64,000 nucleotides of DNA, from positions 117,149 to 181,148 of the forward strand of contig NZ_SJPA01000004.1 in NCBI RefSeq assembly GCF_004332115.1, in the 5' to 3' direction. Position 1 is the first letter of the stretch; each line of letters begins with the position of its first letter. The stretch comes from Chlorobium sp. N1. Lineage in GTDB: Bacteria > Bacteroidota > Chlorobiia > Chlorobiales > Chlorobiaceae. The translations under genes were made by a program, and so were the position numbers. The notes beneath the pieces are model-generated. The model was given only the letters and a program-made list of their open reading frames with translations, was not told the origin of the DNA and did no database searches. Positions 19,606-28,012 of this stretch are shown here, one piece after another.

Positions 19606-21350
19606 GGCCTCTCCTCCCCTTCGGTGGCGAACGCCTCGCGGTAGAAGGCGTCTTCCTCCATGAGTTCAGCGTGGGTGCCCGATGCCCTGAGCCGGCCCTC
19701 TTCGAGCACCAGGATCCTGTCCGCAGTGCGGATGGTCTCGGGGCGGTGGGCGATGATGAGGGCGGTTCGGCCGCGCACGAGCTCGCGCATGCTCCGGTTG
19801 AGGGCCATCTCGAGTTCCGGGTCGGTATGCGAGGTCGGTTCGTCGAGCACGACGAGCGACGCATCCCTGATGAAGGCCCTGGCCAGGGCGATGCGCTGGG
19901 CCTCGCCCCCGCTGAAGCGCGCCCCGCCTTCCCCCAGCGGGGTGTCGAGCCCCTCCGGGAGGAGCCCGACGAGCTCTTCGAGCCCCGCAGAGCGGACGGC
20001 CCGGAGGAGCTCCTCTCCGCTCGCCCGGCGGTTGGCCATCATGATGTTTTCGCGGAGGGTGCCGCTGAAGAGGAACGGATGCTGCGGCACCCATGCGATG
20101 CGTTCCCGCCATTCCTCCGGGTCGAACTCCCCGATCGGCCGTCCGGCGAGGGTGAATGTGCCTTCGTCCGGCGACTGGAATCGGAGGAGCAGGTTCACCA
20201 GGGTGCTTTTGCCGGCTCCGCTCGGGCCGGTGAGGGCGGTGGTGAGGCCCGCTTCGACGGTGCAGCTGAGATTGTTGAGGGCCCGGGCATCGGCACCGGG
20301 GTAGCTGTAGCCGACCCCTTCGAAACGGATGTCAGAGCGGCCGGGGTCGGCCGGCGGTGCGGGATTCTTTTCGTCCTCTCCGGCATGATCGCTTTCGGCG
20401 GCCAGGTCGAGCACTCCGAAGATCTCCCTGGAGGCGCTCACCCCCTCCATGCCGGCGTGGAACTTCAGGCCGAGCTGGCGGAGGGGGAGATAGAAGTCGG
20501 GGGTGAGCAGGAGGATGAAGAGGGCGGTTCGGAACTCGAGTCCCGCCGAGAGCAGCCGCAGGCCGATGCCGACGGCGACCATGGCGGTGCCGATGGTGCC
20601 GACCAGCTCGAGGGTGAGGGAGGAGAGGAAGGCGACCCGCAGGACCTGCATCGTCGCCTTCCTGAACCCTTCCCCGGCCTCGGCGACGGCGTCCCGCCGG
20701 CTGCGGCTCCGCGCGAAGAGCTTGAGGGTCGTCATTCCCTGCAGCATGTCGAGGAAGTATCCGCTCATCCGGCTGAGGCTCTCCCACTGCCGGTCGGTCA
20801 TCGCTCCGGCCCTTCGCCCGATGAGCGCCATGAAGAGCGGGATGAGGGGGGCGGTGCCGAGCAGGATGAACCCCGAGACCGGGTCCTGGGGGAAGACGGC
20901 GCCGAGGATCAGGACGGGGGCGGCAAGCGCCAGGAAGAGCTGCGGAAGGTACTGGCTGAAATACGCGTCGAGGGATTCGATGCCCTTCAGGAGGGTGGTC
21001 GAGAGCCGGCCGCTCGGAAGGGAGCGGGTGAAGAGGGGGCCACGGAGGGCGACGGCCCTGGTGAGCCGCTCGAAGAGCGCGAGGCGCACGGCCGTCGAGG
21101 CGCGCTTCGCCCCGGCGTGGGCGAGCCAGCCGAAGAGCATCCTGAGGATGCTGAGGAGCGCGAACAGCCCGATCGGAGGAAGGAGCGAGGCGGGCGGGGA
21201 TTCTTCGAGGAAGGCGCGGCTGATGATCAGGCTGAGGACGGCCGCCTGGCCGATCAGCGCCACCGAGACGGCCGTGGATGCCGCGATAGAGAGGACGAAC
21301 GGCGCCTTCTCCGGGCCTATGAGGGCGAGGAGGCGCCGGTCAATGTTCAT
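19602..21350 (-). CDS. cydD: Thiol reductant ABC exporter, CydD subunit
   Basis: Partner of CydC, 582 aa. Membrane domain followed by ATPase with GPSGAGKSTL, FSGGEAQRIALARAF and LVVLDEPTSHTDPE. The last of these deviates from the usual TASLD after Walker B. It starts 34 bases after cydB; no cydX-sized ORF fits in the gap. Neighbouring cydA/cydB settle the assignment over other heterodimeric ABC exporters. Confidence 0.9.
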   Translation of the reverse strand: MNIDRRLLALIGPEKAPFVLSIAASTAVSVALIGQAAVLSLIISRAFLEESPPASLLPPIGLFALLSILRMLFGWLAHAGAKRASTAVRLALFERLTRAVALRGPLFTRSLPSGRLSTTLLKGIESLDAYFSQYLPQLFLALAAPVLILGAVFPQDPVSGFILLGTAPLIPLFMALIGRRAGAMTDRQWESLSRMSGYFLDMLQGMTTLKLFARSRSRRDAVAEAGEGFRKATMQVLRVAFLSSLTLELVGTIGTAMVAVGIGLRLLSAGLEFRTALFILLLTPDFYLPLRQLGLKFHAGMEGVSASREIFGVLDLAAESDHAGEDEKNPAPPADPGRSDIRFEGVGYSYPGADARALNNLSCTVEAGLTTALTGPSGAGKSTLVNLLLRFQSPDEGTFTLAGRPIGEFDPEEWRERIAWVPQHPFLFSGTLRENIMMANRRASGEELLRAVRSAGLEELVGLLPEGLDTPLGEGGARFSGGEAQRIALARAFIRDASLVVLDEPTSHTDPELEMALNRSMRELVRGRTALIIAHRPETIRTADRILVLEEGRLRASGTHAELMEEDAFYREAFATEGEERP

Positions 21351-21384
21351 CTCGGGGGAATGGCGGCTTGTTCATCCTGCGGGA

Positions 21385-22398
21385 TCAGTATTCGTGGTGC
21401 GCGTCGACGGCCACCCGCTGGCGGAAGACCCAGTAGCTCCATCCCTGGTAGAGCAGCACGAGGGGGACGAAGATGAGCGCCACCGTCGTCATGATGGAGA
21501 GCGTGTAGGGGGAGGACGAGGCGTTCTGCACCGTCAGGCTCCATTCGGGGTTGAGGCTCGAGACGAGCACCCTCGGGTAGAGGCCCATGAAGATGGTCGC
21601 GGTCGAGAAGGCGATGGCGACGCCCGTCATGGCGAAAGCCCAGCCGGAGGCGTTTCTCCGGAGGAGCGTCCTGACCGAGAACAGCGCCAGGACGCTGAAG
21701 ACCGGAACGATGCCGGGATTGATGCCGAGCCGCTGGTAGAGGTCGGTTTCGACGTAGGTGTAGGCCATGAAGAGCATCGAGAGCAGGACGGCCGGGGTCC
21801 AGAGGGTTTTGGCGGTCGCCATCGCACGCTCGCGCATCTCCCCTGTCGTTTTCAGGGTGAGGAAGACCGCGCCGTGCAGGGTGAAGATCGAGAGCGAGGC
21901 CAGGCCGCAGGCGAGCGCATAGGGGTTGAGCAGGTTCCAGAACCCTCCGGCGTAGTTCATCGAAGCGTCGACGGGAACCCCGCGGATGAAGTTGGCCATG
22001 GCCACGCCCCAGAGAAGGGCGGGAAGGGCGCTGCCGAGGAAGATGCTCCAGTCCCAGAAGTTCCTCCACGACGGCCTGTCGTGCTTGCTGCGGAACTCGA
22101 AGGCCACGCCCCTCATGATGAGGGCGGCGAGCATCAGGAGCAGGGCGGGGTAGAAGCCGCTGAAGAGGGTGGCGTACCAGTGGGGGAAGGCGGCGAACAT
22201 CGCGCCTCCTGCGGTGACGAGCCAGACCTCGTTGCCGTCCCAGAACGGACCGATGGTGTTGATGACAGCGCGGCGTTCGCGGTCGTCCTTTCCCATGAAG
22301 GGGAGCAGGATGCCCACCCCGAAGTCGAACCCCTCGAGGAAGAAGAACCCGGTGAAGAGGACGGCGACGAGGATAAACCAGAGTGCTTGCAGTTCCAT
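21385..22398 (-). CDS. cydB: Cytochrome bd quinol oxidase subunit II
   Basis: Membrane subunit of cytochrome bd, 337 aa with about eight to nine helices. The N-terminus ALWFILVAVLFTGFFFLEGFDFG and the following GPFWDGNEVWLVTAGGAMFAAFP are hallmark CydB sequences (the WDGNEVW motif lines the quinol/haem side). ATG at 22398 gives the canonical start; the frame further upstream overlaps cydA. The gap from the cydA stop is 19 bases. Confidence 0.94.
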   Translation of the reverse strand: MELQALWFILVAVLFTGFFFLEGFDFGVGILLPFMGKDDRERRAVINTIGPFWDGNEVWLVTAGGAMFAAFPHWYATLFSGFYPALLLMLAALIMRGVAFEFRSKHDRPSWRNFWDWSIFLGSALPALLWGVAMANFIRGVPVDASMNYAGGFWNLLNPYALACGLASLSIFTLHGAVFLTLKTTGEMRERAMATAKTLWTPAVLLSMLFMAYTYVETDLYQRLGINPGIVPVFSVLALFSVRTLLRRNASGWAFAMTGVAIAFSTATIFMGLYPRVLVSSLNPEWSLTVQNASSSPYTLSIMTTVALIFVPLVLLYQGWSYWVFRQRVAVDAHHEY

Positions 22399-22417
22399 TG
22401 TTGTGCTCTTTTTCGGG

Positions 22418-23773
22418 TTATTCGGTGCCCTCGAGCCCGAGGGCGGCGTACTTGCGGATGAGGAAGAGGTCTGCTGCGGCGAGCAGGAGGTAGAGGGCCG
22501 TGAAGAGGGCGATGGAGAGCACGAGCTCACCCGGGCCCACCACCGAGGCCGGCGTGACGGCCTGCTCCGTCTTCAGGAGTCCGAAGACGATCCAGGGCTG
22601 GCGGCCCATCTCGGCCAGGATCCAGCCGGTCGAGTTGGCGATCCACGGCAGGAGCATCGACCAGAAGAAGAGGGCGCCGAGGAGCGGCGGGAACCGGTAG
22701 TCGTCCCTCGAGACCTTCCAGAGGGCGAGGAGCGAGACCAGGAGCATGAGGGTGCCGGCACCCACCATCAGCCGGAAACTCCAGTAGGCGGTGATGACGG
22801 AGGGGACGTAGTCGCCGGGGCCGTACTGCGCTTCGTACTCGGCCTGCAGCTGGCGGATGCCCTTCACTTCGCCTTCGAACGAGTTGTAGGCGAGGAAGGA
22901 GAGCAGGCGGGGGATGCGGATTGAGTAGAGGTCCTCGAGCTTCTCCTCGTCGCCGATGGTGAAGAGCGAGAAGCTGGCCGGGTTCTCCGTCTCCCAGAGC
23001 GCCTCTGCCGCGGCCACCTTCATCGGCTGCGTTTTCATGATGTGCTGCATCTGGGTGTGCCCGGCCAGTGTCACCAGGACCGTGCCGATGAAGGCGTAGA
23101 TGGTGCCGAACTTCATGGAGATGACGAAGGCCTCCCTGCCTTTGGAGCCCTTCATGATATGCCATGTGCTCAGGGCGATGACGAGGAAACCGGCCGTCAC
23201 GATGCCGCCGGCGAGCACGTGCGGGAACTGCTTCCAGACGTTGGGGTTGAAGAGCAGGGCTGCGAAGTCGGTCATCTCGGCCCGCGAGCCGTCGGCCGCC
23301 ATGCGGAACCCGACCGGGGCCTGCATGAAGGAGTTGGCGACGAGGATCCAGAGCGCCGAGAGGTTCGAGCCGAGCGCAACGAGCCAGATCGATGCGGCGT
23401 GCACCGCTTTGGGCAGCCGGTCGCGTCCGAAGATCCAGATGCCGAGGAAGGTCGACTCCATGAAGAAGGCGAGCAGCGCCTCGATGGCCAGCGGCACGCC
23501 GAAGATGTCGCCGACGAAGCGCGAGTATTCCGACCAGTTCATGCCGAACTGGAACTCCATGACGATGCCGGTCACCACGCCGACAGCGAAGTTGATGAGG
23601 AAGATCCTGCCCCAGAACTGGACGAGCTGGAGGTACTTGCGGTTGCCGGTGCGTACCCAGGCGGTCTCCAGTATCGCCGTGAAGATCGAGAGGCCGAGCG
23701 TGAGCGGGACGAAGAAGAAGTGGAAGACCGAGGTGAGGGCGAACTGGAGCCTTGCCAGAAAAACGATGTCCAT
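22418..23773 (-). CDS. cydA: Cytochrome bd quinol oxidase subunit I, short Q-loop type
   Basis: Catalytic subunit reducing O2 with menaquinol, 451 aa. Haem ligands are in place: His18 and His185 (E. coli H19, H186) and Met336 in FRLMVGAG (E. coli M393). Acidic Glu98 and Glu106 match E99/E107, and Lys252/Glu257 in KVAAAEALW match the quinol-site pair. GRQPW is at 390-394. The 57-residue difference to E. coli before Met336 shows the short Q-loop form. First gene of cydA-B-D-C-bciA. In a strict anaerobe its likely job is oxygen scavenging rather than respiration (inference). Confidence 0.95.
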   Translation of the reverse strand: MDIVFLARLQFALTSVFHFFFVPLTLGLSIFTAILETAWVRTGNRKYLQLVQFWGRIFLINFAVGVVTGIVMEFQFGMNWSEYSRFVGDIFGVPLAIEALLAFFMESTFLGIWIFGRDRLPKAVHAASIWLVALGSNLSALWILVANSFMQAPVGFRMAADGSRAEMTDFAALLFNPNVWKQFPHVLAGGIVTAGFLVIALSTWHIMKGSKGREAFVISMKFGTIYAFIGTVLVTLAGHTQMQHIMKTQPMKVAAAEALWETENPASFSLFTIGDEEKLEDLYSIRIPRLLSFLAYNSFEGEVKGIRQLQAEYEAQYGPGDYVPSVITAYWSFRLMVGAGTLMLLVSLLALWKVSRDDYRFPPLLGALFFWSMLLPWIANSTGWILAEMGRQPWIVFGLLKTEQAVTPASVVGPGELVLSIALFTALYLLLAAADLFLIRKYAALGLEGTE

Positions 23774-23920
23774 GGTACGTTCGGTTGCTGTTGCGGGTAA
23801 GATCCTTCCGGGCGGAGCGCCCTCCCGTCCGGTTGGCTGCAGGGGCGGGGTACAGGAAGGTAAGACAATATGGGGAAATCCGGAAAAAATAAGATCCGGA
23901 GTATCCTGTTTTGTGGCAGA

Positions 23921-23946
23921 GAAAAACCGGGCGTCCGGCCCGGTTT
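23921..23946 (-). terminator. Terminator of mtnA
   Basis: On the minus strand, stem AAACCGGGC / GCCCGGTTT with loop CGGAC, then TT and CTC, 23 bases after the mtnA stop. It separates the pnp-mtnA operon from the cydA promoter region. Confidence 0.7.
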
Positions 23947-23969
23947 CCCTCTTCAATGCCCGAAAGCCT

Positions 23970-25031
23970 TCAGGAGAAGAGCTCCCTCAGTCCGGTTTCG
24001 TAGTTGCCGACGACCGCCTTCTTCTCGGTGATGATGCCGCGGATGAGCGTTCCGGGGGTCACGTCGAAGGCGTAGTTGACGACCGGCGTGGTCGGCATGG
24101 CGACCTGTGTGCCGAAGATCTTGCGCAGCTCGTCGGCGTTGCGCTCTTCGATCGGGATCTCGGTGCCTTCCTTCATCGTGATGTCGATGGTCGAGACGGG
24201 AGCGGCGATGTAGAAGGGCAGGTTGTGGTACTTCGCGCTGATGGCGTGGGCGAAGGTGCCGATCTTGTTTGCCGTGTCGCCGTTGGCCGTGATGCGGTCG
24301 GCGCCGGTGACGGCGAAGTCGATCATGCCGCGCTGCATGAGGATCGCCGATGAGGAGTCGGAGATCGAGGCGAAGGGGATGCCGTCGTGCTCGAGCTCCC
24401 AGGCCGTCAGGCGCAGGCCCTGCAGGAGCGGGCGGCTCTCGCTGGTGATGACGCGCTCGATGAGACCTTCCTCATAGGCGAGCCGGATCACGCCGAGCGC
24501 CGTTCCGATGCCGCAGCAGGCCAGGGTGCCGGTGTTGCAGTGGGTGAGCACGTTGAGCTTGCGCGTTTTGAGGATCCCGGCGCAGTCCTGCTTCAGCTGC
24601 TCGACGCCGTGGCGTGCGATGCGGTCGCAGTTCTCGACCTCGTCGTTGTAGATCTTGTGGGCCTCGGCCTCCATCCTGGCCTTCAGCGCCTCGAGGCTGT
24701 CGGCGTCGTAGTTGGCCTCGTAGACCGCCTCCATCTTCTTCGTTGCGAAGAAGAGGTTGACGGCTGTCGGGCGCGATGCGTTGACGTCCTCGATGAGCTG
24801 GCGGAAGTATGCGGGGAAGCCAGCCTTGTCGCCCTGGTACTCGTTGACTCCGAGCACGACGGTGTAGCCCGCCGAGGCGCCGATGAGCGGCGCTCCCCTG
24901 ACGGCCAGGGTCTTGATGGCTTCAATCGCCTCGCGGTGGTCCCTGGTCTCGACATGGAGTTCCTGCAGCGGCAGGTAGCGCTGGTCGAGGTAGCGGAAGG
25001 TGCCGTTCCTGAATGATATCGCGTCGATCAT
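23970..25031 (-). CDS. mtnA: Methylthioribose-1-phosphate isomerase
   Basis: Methionine salvage: converts 5-methylthioribose 1-phosphate to methylthioribulose 1-phosphate. 353 aa, normal length for the eIF2B-like family. Motifs RGAPLIGASAGY near residue 50, CNTGTLACCGIGTALG (catalytic Cys region) and GADRITANGDTANKIGT (catalytic Asp) are all visible. ATG at 25031 is the family start; it is preceded by CAGCAACC with no SD. Lies 17 bases after the purine nucleoside phosphorylase gene, forming a two-gene salvage operon. Confidence 0.93.
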   Translation of the reverse strand: MIDAISFRNGTFRYLDQRYLPLQELHVETRDHREAIEAIKTLAVRGAPLIGASAGYTVVLGVNEYQGDKAGFPAYFRQLIEDVNASRPTAVNLFFATKKMEAVYEANYDADSLEALKARMEAEAHKIYNDEVENCDRIARHGVEQLKQDCAGILKTRKLNVLTHCNTGTLACCGIGTALGVIRLAYEEGLIERVITSESRPLLQGLRLTAWELEHDGIPFASISDSSSAILMQRGMIDFAVTGADRITANGDTANKIGTFAHAISAKYHNLPFYIAAPVSTIDITMKEGTEIPIEERNADELRKIFGTQVAMPTTPVVNYAFDVTPGTLIRGIITEKKAVVGNYETGLRELFS

Positions 25032-25048
25032 GGTTGCTGTGGGGCGGA

Positions 25049-25870
25049 TTAAAGGTTGGCTACGACATTCTTGAAGATGGTGGTCATTTTCGGCTCGGCA
25101 TGGTTGGAGACCTCGATGATCTCCTCGATGCTGACCGGCTGGAGGCTGTCGGGGAAGCACTCGTCGGTGATGATGGACATGCCGAAGACCTCGGTGCCCT
25201 GGTGGACGGCGGCGATCACCTCCGGCACGGTCGACATGCCGACGACGTCGGCGCCGAGGGTGCGCAGCATGCGATATTCGGCACGGGTCTCGAGGCAGGG
25301 GCCCGAGAGGGCGATGTAGACGCCGCGCTGGACCTTGAGCTTGTGCTCGAGGGCGACGCTCTCGGCGATCCGGAGGATGCGCTTCGAGTAGGGTTCGCAC
25401 ATGTCGGGGAAGCGTGAACCGACCTCGGGGTCGTTGGGCCCGATGAGCGGGTTGCCGGGAAGGAGGTTGATGTGGTCGTCGATGAGCATGATCTCGCCTT
25501 TCCGGAAGCCGGGGTTCAGGCCCCCGCAGGCGTTGGTGATGCCGAGGGTTTTCACGCCGAGGTGCTTCATGACGCGGATCGGGAAGACGATCTGCTGCAT
25601 CGAGTAGCCTTCATAGAAGTGGAATCGGCCCTGCATGGCGACGACTTTCTTGCCTGCCAGGGTGCCGAAGATCAGCTTGCCGTGATGGGTCTCGACGGTC
25701 GAGATGGGGAAGTTCGGGATGTCGGCATAGTCCAGCGCGAAATCGACGTCGATCTCTTTTGCCAGGGCTCCGAGTCCGGTACCGAGCACGATGCCCACCG
25801 GGTATTCGTCCTGCGTCTTTTTCCTGATGAACGAAACGGCTTCCTGGATTTTTGCCTTTTGTGCGATCAT
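25049..25870 (-). CDS. Purine nucleoside phosphorylase / MTA phosphorylase, trimeric family
   Basis: 273 aa trimeric-type (PNP/MTAP) phosphorylase that cleaves purine nucleosides with phosphate. The phosphate loop GTGLG is near residue 32, the HHGK and MQGRFHFYEGY blocks follow, and NACGGLNP and SGPCLETRAEYRMLRTLGADVVGMSTVPEV are the purine site. Linked to mtnA, so methylthioadenosine may be a substrate, although the residues seen (Glu, Met-Ser-Thr) fit general PNP. Its leader contains CACAACCATAAA 12 bases before the ATG. Confidence 0.9.
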   Translation of the reverse strand: MIAQKAKIQEAVSFIRKKTQDEYPVGIVLGTGLGALAKEIDVDFALDYADIPNFPISTVETHHGKLIFGTLAGKKVVAMQGRFHFYEGYSMQQIVFPIRVMKHLGVKTLGITNACGGLNPGFRKGEIMLIDDHINLLPGNPLIGPNDPEVGSRFPDMCEPYSKRILRIAESVALEHKLKVQRGVYIALSGPCLETRAEYRMLRTLGADVVGMSTVPEVIAAVHQGTEVFGMSIITDECFPDSLQPVSIEEIIEVSNHAEPKMTTIFKNVVANL

Positions 25871-25945
25871 GGTCGGTATGATTTATGGTTGTGCTTGGTG
25901 GAGACCCTGGCTGAAAACCCTCAATATAACCGCTCGGGTCCTCAG

Positions 25946-25975
25946 AAAAAAATCCCCCGCCCTCAGGGCGGGGGA
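25946..25975 (-). terminator. Terminator of the YggS-family gene
   Basis: On the minus strand, a perfect 9-bp stem CCCCCGCCC / GGGCGGGGG with a three-base loop is followed by A then seven T. It ends 26-56 bases after the gene at 26002. Confidence 0.9.
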
Positions 25976-26001
25976 TCGATTCCCTTCTTTTCAGGCCGGC
26001 T

Positions 26002-26691
26002 TCAGCGCCAGCCGAAGATGGCCGTTCCGACCCTCACGAGGGTGGCTCCCTCTCGGACGGCCGCTTCGAAGTCGCTGCTCATTCCCATCGAGAGTTCCGT
26101 CAGCTCCTCGGGGCGAGGGGCGAGTTTCCTGAGCCGCAGGAGCAGCTCCCGCAGCTCCCTGAACTCGAGTTCGGCGGCCTCCGGGTCGGGGGCGGCGATG
26201 GTCATGAGGCCGCGCAGCCGGACCGAGGGGAGAGCGAAGAGCTCTTCGGCCGCCGTTTCGACCTCTTCGGGCCGCATGCCGTACTTCGTCTCCTCCCGTG
26301 AGGTGTTCACCTCGAGCAGGTAGTCGGCGGTGAGCGCGTGCTTGAGCGCCTGTCTGGAGAGCTCCCTGGCGGTGGAGAGCTTGTCGATGCCGTGGATGAG
26401 CGACACCCTGCCGATGAGGGAGCGGATCTTGTTGGACTGAAGGTGCCCGATGAAGTGCCACTCGGGCGAGCACCCCTCGAGTACCGGGTCCTCCCGCTTT
26501 TCGAGGAACTCCTGCATGTAGCTCTCGCCGAAGAGCGTCTGGCCGGCCTCACAGGCCTCGCGGATCATTTCGGCCGGCTTGGTCTTCGATACGGCGACGA
26601 GGCGCACCGTGGCCGGATCGCGTCCTGCATCCAGTGCGGCCCGCTCGATCCTCCGGCGGATCTCGGCAAGGTTCGAGGAGATGCTGTCCAT
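26002..26691 (-). CDS. YggS/PLPBP family pyridoxal-phosphate homeostasis protein
   Basis: PLP-binding protein of 229 aa, single-domain alanine racemase-like barrel, cytosolic, no known enzymatic activity; maintains PLP and amino acid balance. PLP lysine lies in VAVSKTKPAEMI near residue 36; HFIGHLQSNKIR, the LLEVNTSREETKYGM strand, and the LSMGMSSDFEAAVREGATLVRVGTAIFG C-terminus are family hallmarks. The gene sits at the downstream end of the cyclophilin-YggS pair, with a strong terminator after it. Confidence 0.93.
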   Translation of the reverse strand: MDSISSNLAEIRRRIERAALDAGRDPATVRLVAVSKTKPAEMIREACEAGQTLFGESYMQEFLEKREDPVLEGCSPEWHFIGHLQSNKIRSLIGRVSLIHGIDKLSTARELSRQALKHALTADYLLEVNTSREETKYGMRPEEVETAAEELFALPSVRLRGLMTIAAPDPEAAELEFRELRELLLRLRKLAPRPEELTELSMGMSSDFEAAVREGATLVRVGTAIFGWR

Positions 26692-26708
26692 GCTGTGCCC
26701 TCTTTGTT

Positions 26709-27200
26709 TCAGGCCGTCGGAACGGCGGTGATGGTTTCGATGGTCACCGGTTTGAGCGGGTTGTCGTTGTGGTCGGTGTCGACCGCGGCGATCTTGTCGA
26801 CGATCTCGATGCCCGATTCAACCACGCCGAAGACCGTGTACTGTCCGTCGAGGAAGTCGTTGTCGGCCTGGTTGATGTAGAACTGGCTTCCGGAGGAGGC
26901 TTTCTGGGGGTTGTTGTCGCGTGCCGCAGCGAGGGTGCCCTTCTTGTTCGGGTGCTTGATTTCGGCCGGAACCTTGTAGGATGGGCCGCCGGTGCCGTGC
27001 AGCATGCGCTTGTCGTCGTGGCGCGAGAGCGGGTCGCCGGTCTGGATCATGAACCCTTCGATGACGCGGTGGAACCGGATGCCGTCGTAGTACTGCTCCT
27101 CGACGAGCTTCCTGAAGTTGTCGCGGTGCTCGGGAGTATCGTCGTAAAGGCTGACCTGGATGTCTCCGAGGCTGGTTTTGATGAGGTATGAAGATGCCAT
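26709..27200 (-). CDS. Peptidyl-prolyl cis-trans isomerase, cyclophilin type
   Basis: 163 aa, single cyclophilin domain with no signal peptide, therefore cytosolic. Contains FHRVIEGFMIQTGDP, the GSQFYI motif after PQKASS, and FGVVESGIEIVDKI. Compared with human CypA the loop between the FMIQTGD and GSQFYI blocks carries an insertion with IKHPNKKGTLAAAR, typical of bacterial type. Lies 32 bases downstream of the TPR gene and 17 bases before the YggS gene. Confidence 0.92.
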   Translation of the reverse strand: MASSYLIKTSLGDIQVSLYDDTPEHRDNFRKLVEEQYYDGIRFHRVIEGFMIQTGDPLSRHDDKRMLHGTGGPSYKVPAEIKHPNKKGTLAAARDNNPQKASSGSQFYINQADNDFLDGQYTVFGVVESGIEIVDKIAAVDTDHNDNPLKPVTIETITAVPTA

Positions 27201-27232
27201 GGTGTGCGGTGTTTGCTGGGTGTTGGGGTTGA

Positions 27233-27925
27233 TTAGTTTTCCTTGGCTTCGAGCGTGCCCGAAATCTTCCAGAGCGCGCGCTGCGCGATTCCCGATCCGG
27301 TCGATCCCGGGTAGCGGTCGACGACCTCCCGGAAGAGTTTTTGGGCTTTTTCCGTCTCGCCGGCCTCGAGCATGTTTCCGGCTGCGGCCGTGAGGTACTG
27401 GGACTTCAGGGCCGTGTTCCCGGCTTTGGCTGCGGCGGCTTCGAAGCTCGCGGCGGCCTGGCGGTACTTTTTCAGGTCGCTTTCCGCCGAAGCCCTGCCG
27501 GCAAGGGCGGCGGCCTGCAGGTCGGGGCTCTTCAGCGAGACGTCGGAGAACGCCCTGAGGGCCTCCTCGTTCATTCCGGTGGCATGGTAGGCGTTGGCCA
27601 GGAGCAGTTCGGCCATCTCCCCGCTCGGGGTGCCGTCGTAGCGCTCTGAGATGGTTTTGAGCCCGACGCTCTCTTTCGTGCCGTCGAGGGCGGTTTGGTA
27701 GTCGCCGCGGTCGTAGGCTGCGGCGGCAGCCGAGAGCAGCGGGGCGGCTTCCTTTTCCAGGGCGGCCTGCCGCTGGATCCAGAAGAAGGCCGCGGCGCCC
27801 GTGGCGAGCACGAAGACGAGTGCTCCTGCGATGATGTTCTTGTGGCGGAGCAGGAGGTAGAGCAGGTTTTCCGCGACGGAGGGGTTCGTTTCCGGGCGGG
27901 CGGACTGCGTGTCGATGTCGTTCAT
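27233..27925 (-). CDS. Membrane-anchored TPR protein (YfgM-like)
   Basis: 230 aa: a cytosolic N-terminus of about 30 residues, one hydrophobic segment (NIIAGALVFVLATGAAAFFWI, residues ~34-54) and a periplasmic helical region with repeated A/L-rich pairs of tetratricopeptide type. This is the architecture of YfgM/TPR_21 proteins associated with periplasmic chaperones and the Sec translocon. The neighbouring cyclophilin would fit a protein-folding theme but is cytosolic. Function is inferred only from architecture. Confidence 0.65.
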   Translation of the reverse strand: MNDIDTQSARPETNPSVAENLLYLLLRHKNIIAGALVFVLATGAAAFFWIQRQAALEKEAAPLLSAAAAAYDRGDYQTALDGTKESVGLKTISERYDGTPSGEMAELLLANAYHATGMNEEALRAFSDVSLKSPDLQAAALAGRASAESDLKKYRQAAASFEAAAAKAGNTALKSQYLTAAAGNMLEAGETEKAQKLFREVVDRYPGSTGSGIAQRALWKISGTLEAKEN

Positions 27926-28012
27926 GGATGTGGTTTGGCGTTTGCGGCCGGTGGCCGGAAGTCGAATTTGAACCTACGCAAGTTTACAGGAAATTGCAAA
28001 GCGGAGGGGGGC

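Noticed and set aside
19539..21476. 645-aa plus-strand frame opposite cydD
   Set aside because: Antisense of a clear ABC transporter gene; Glu/Gly-rich low complexity.
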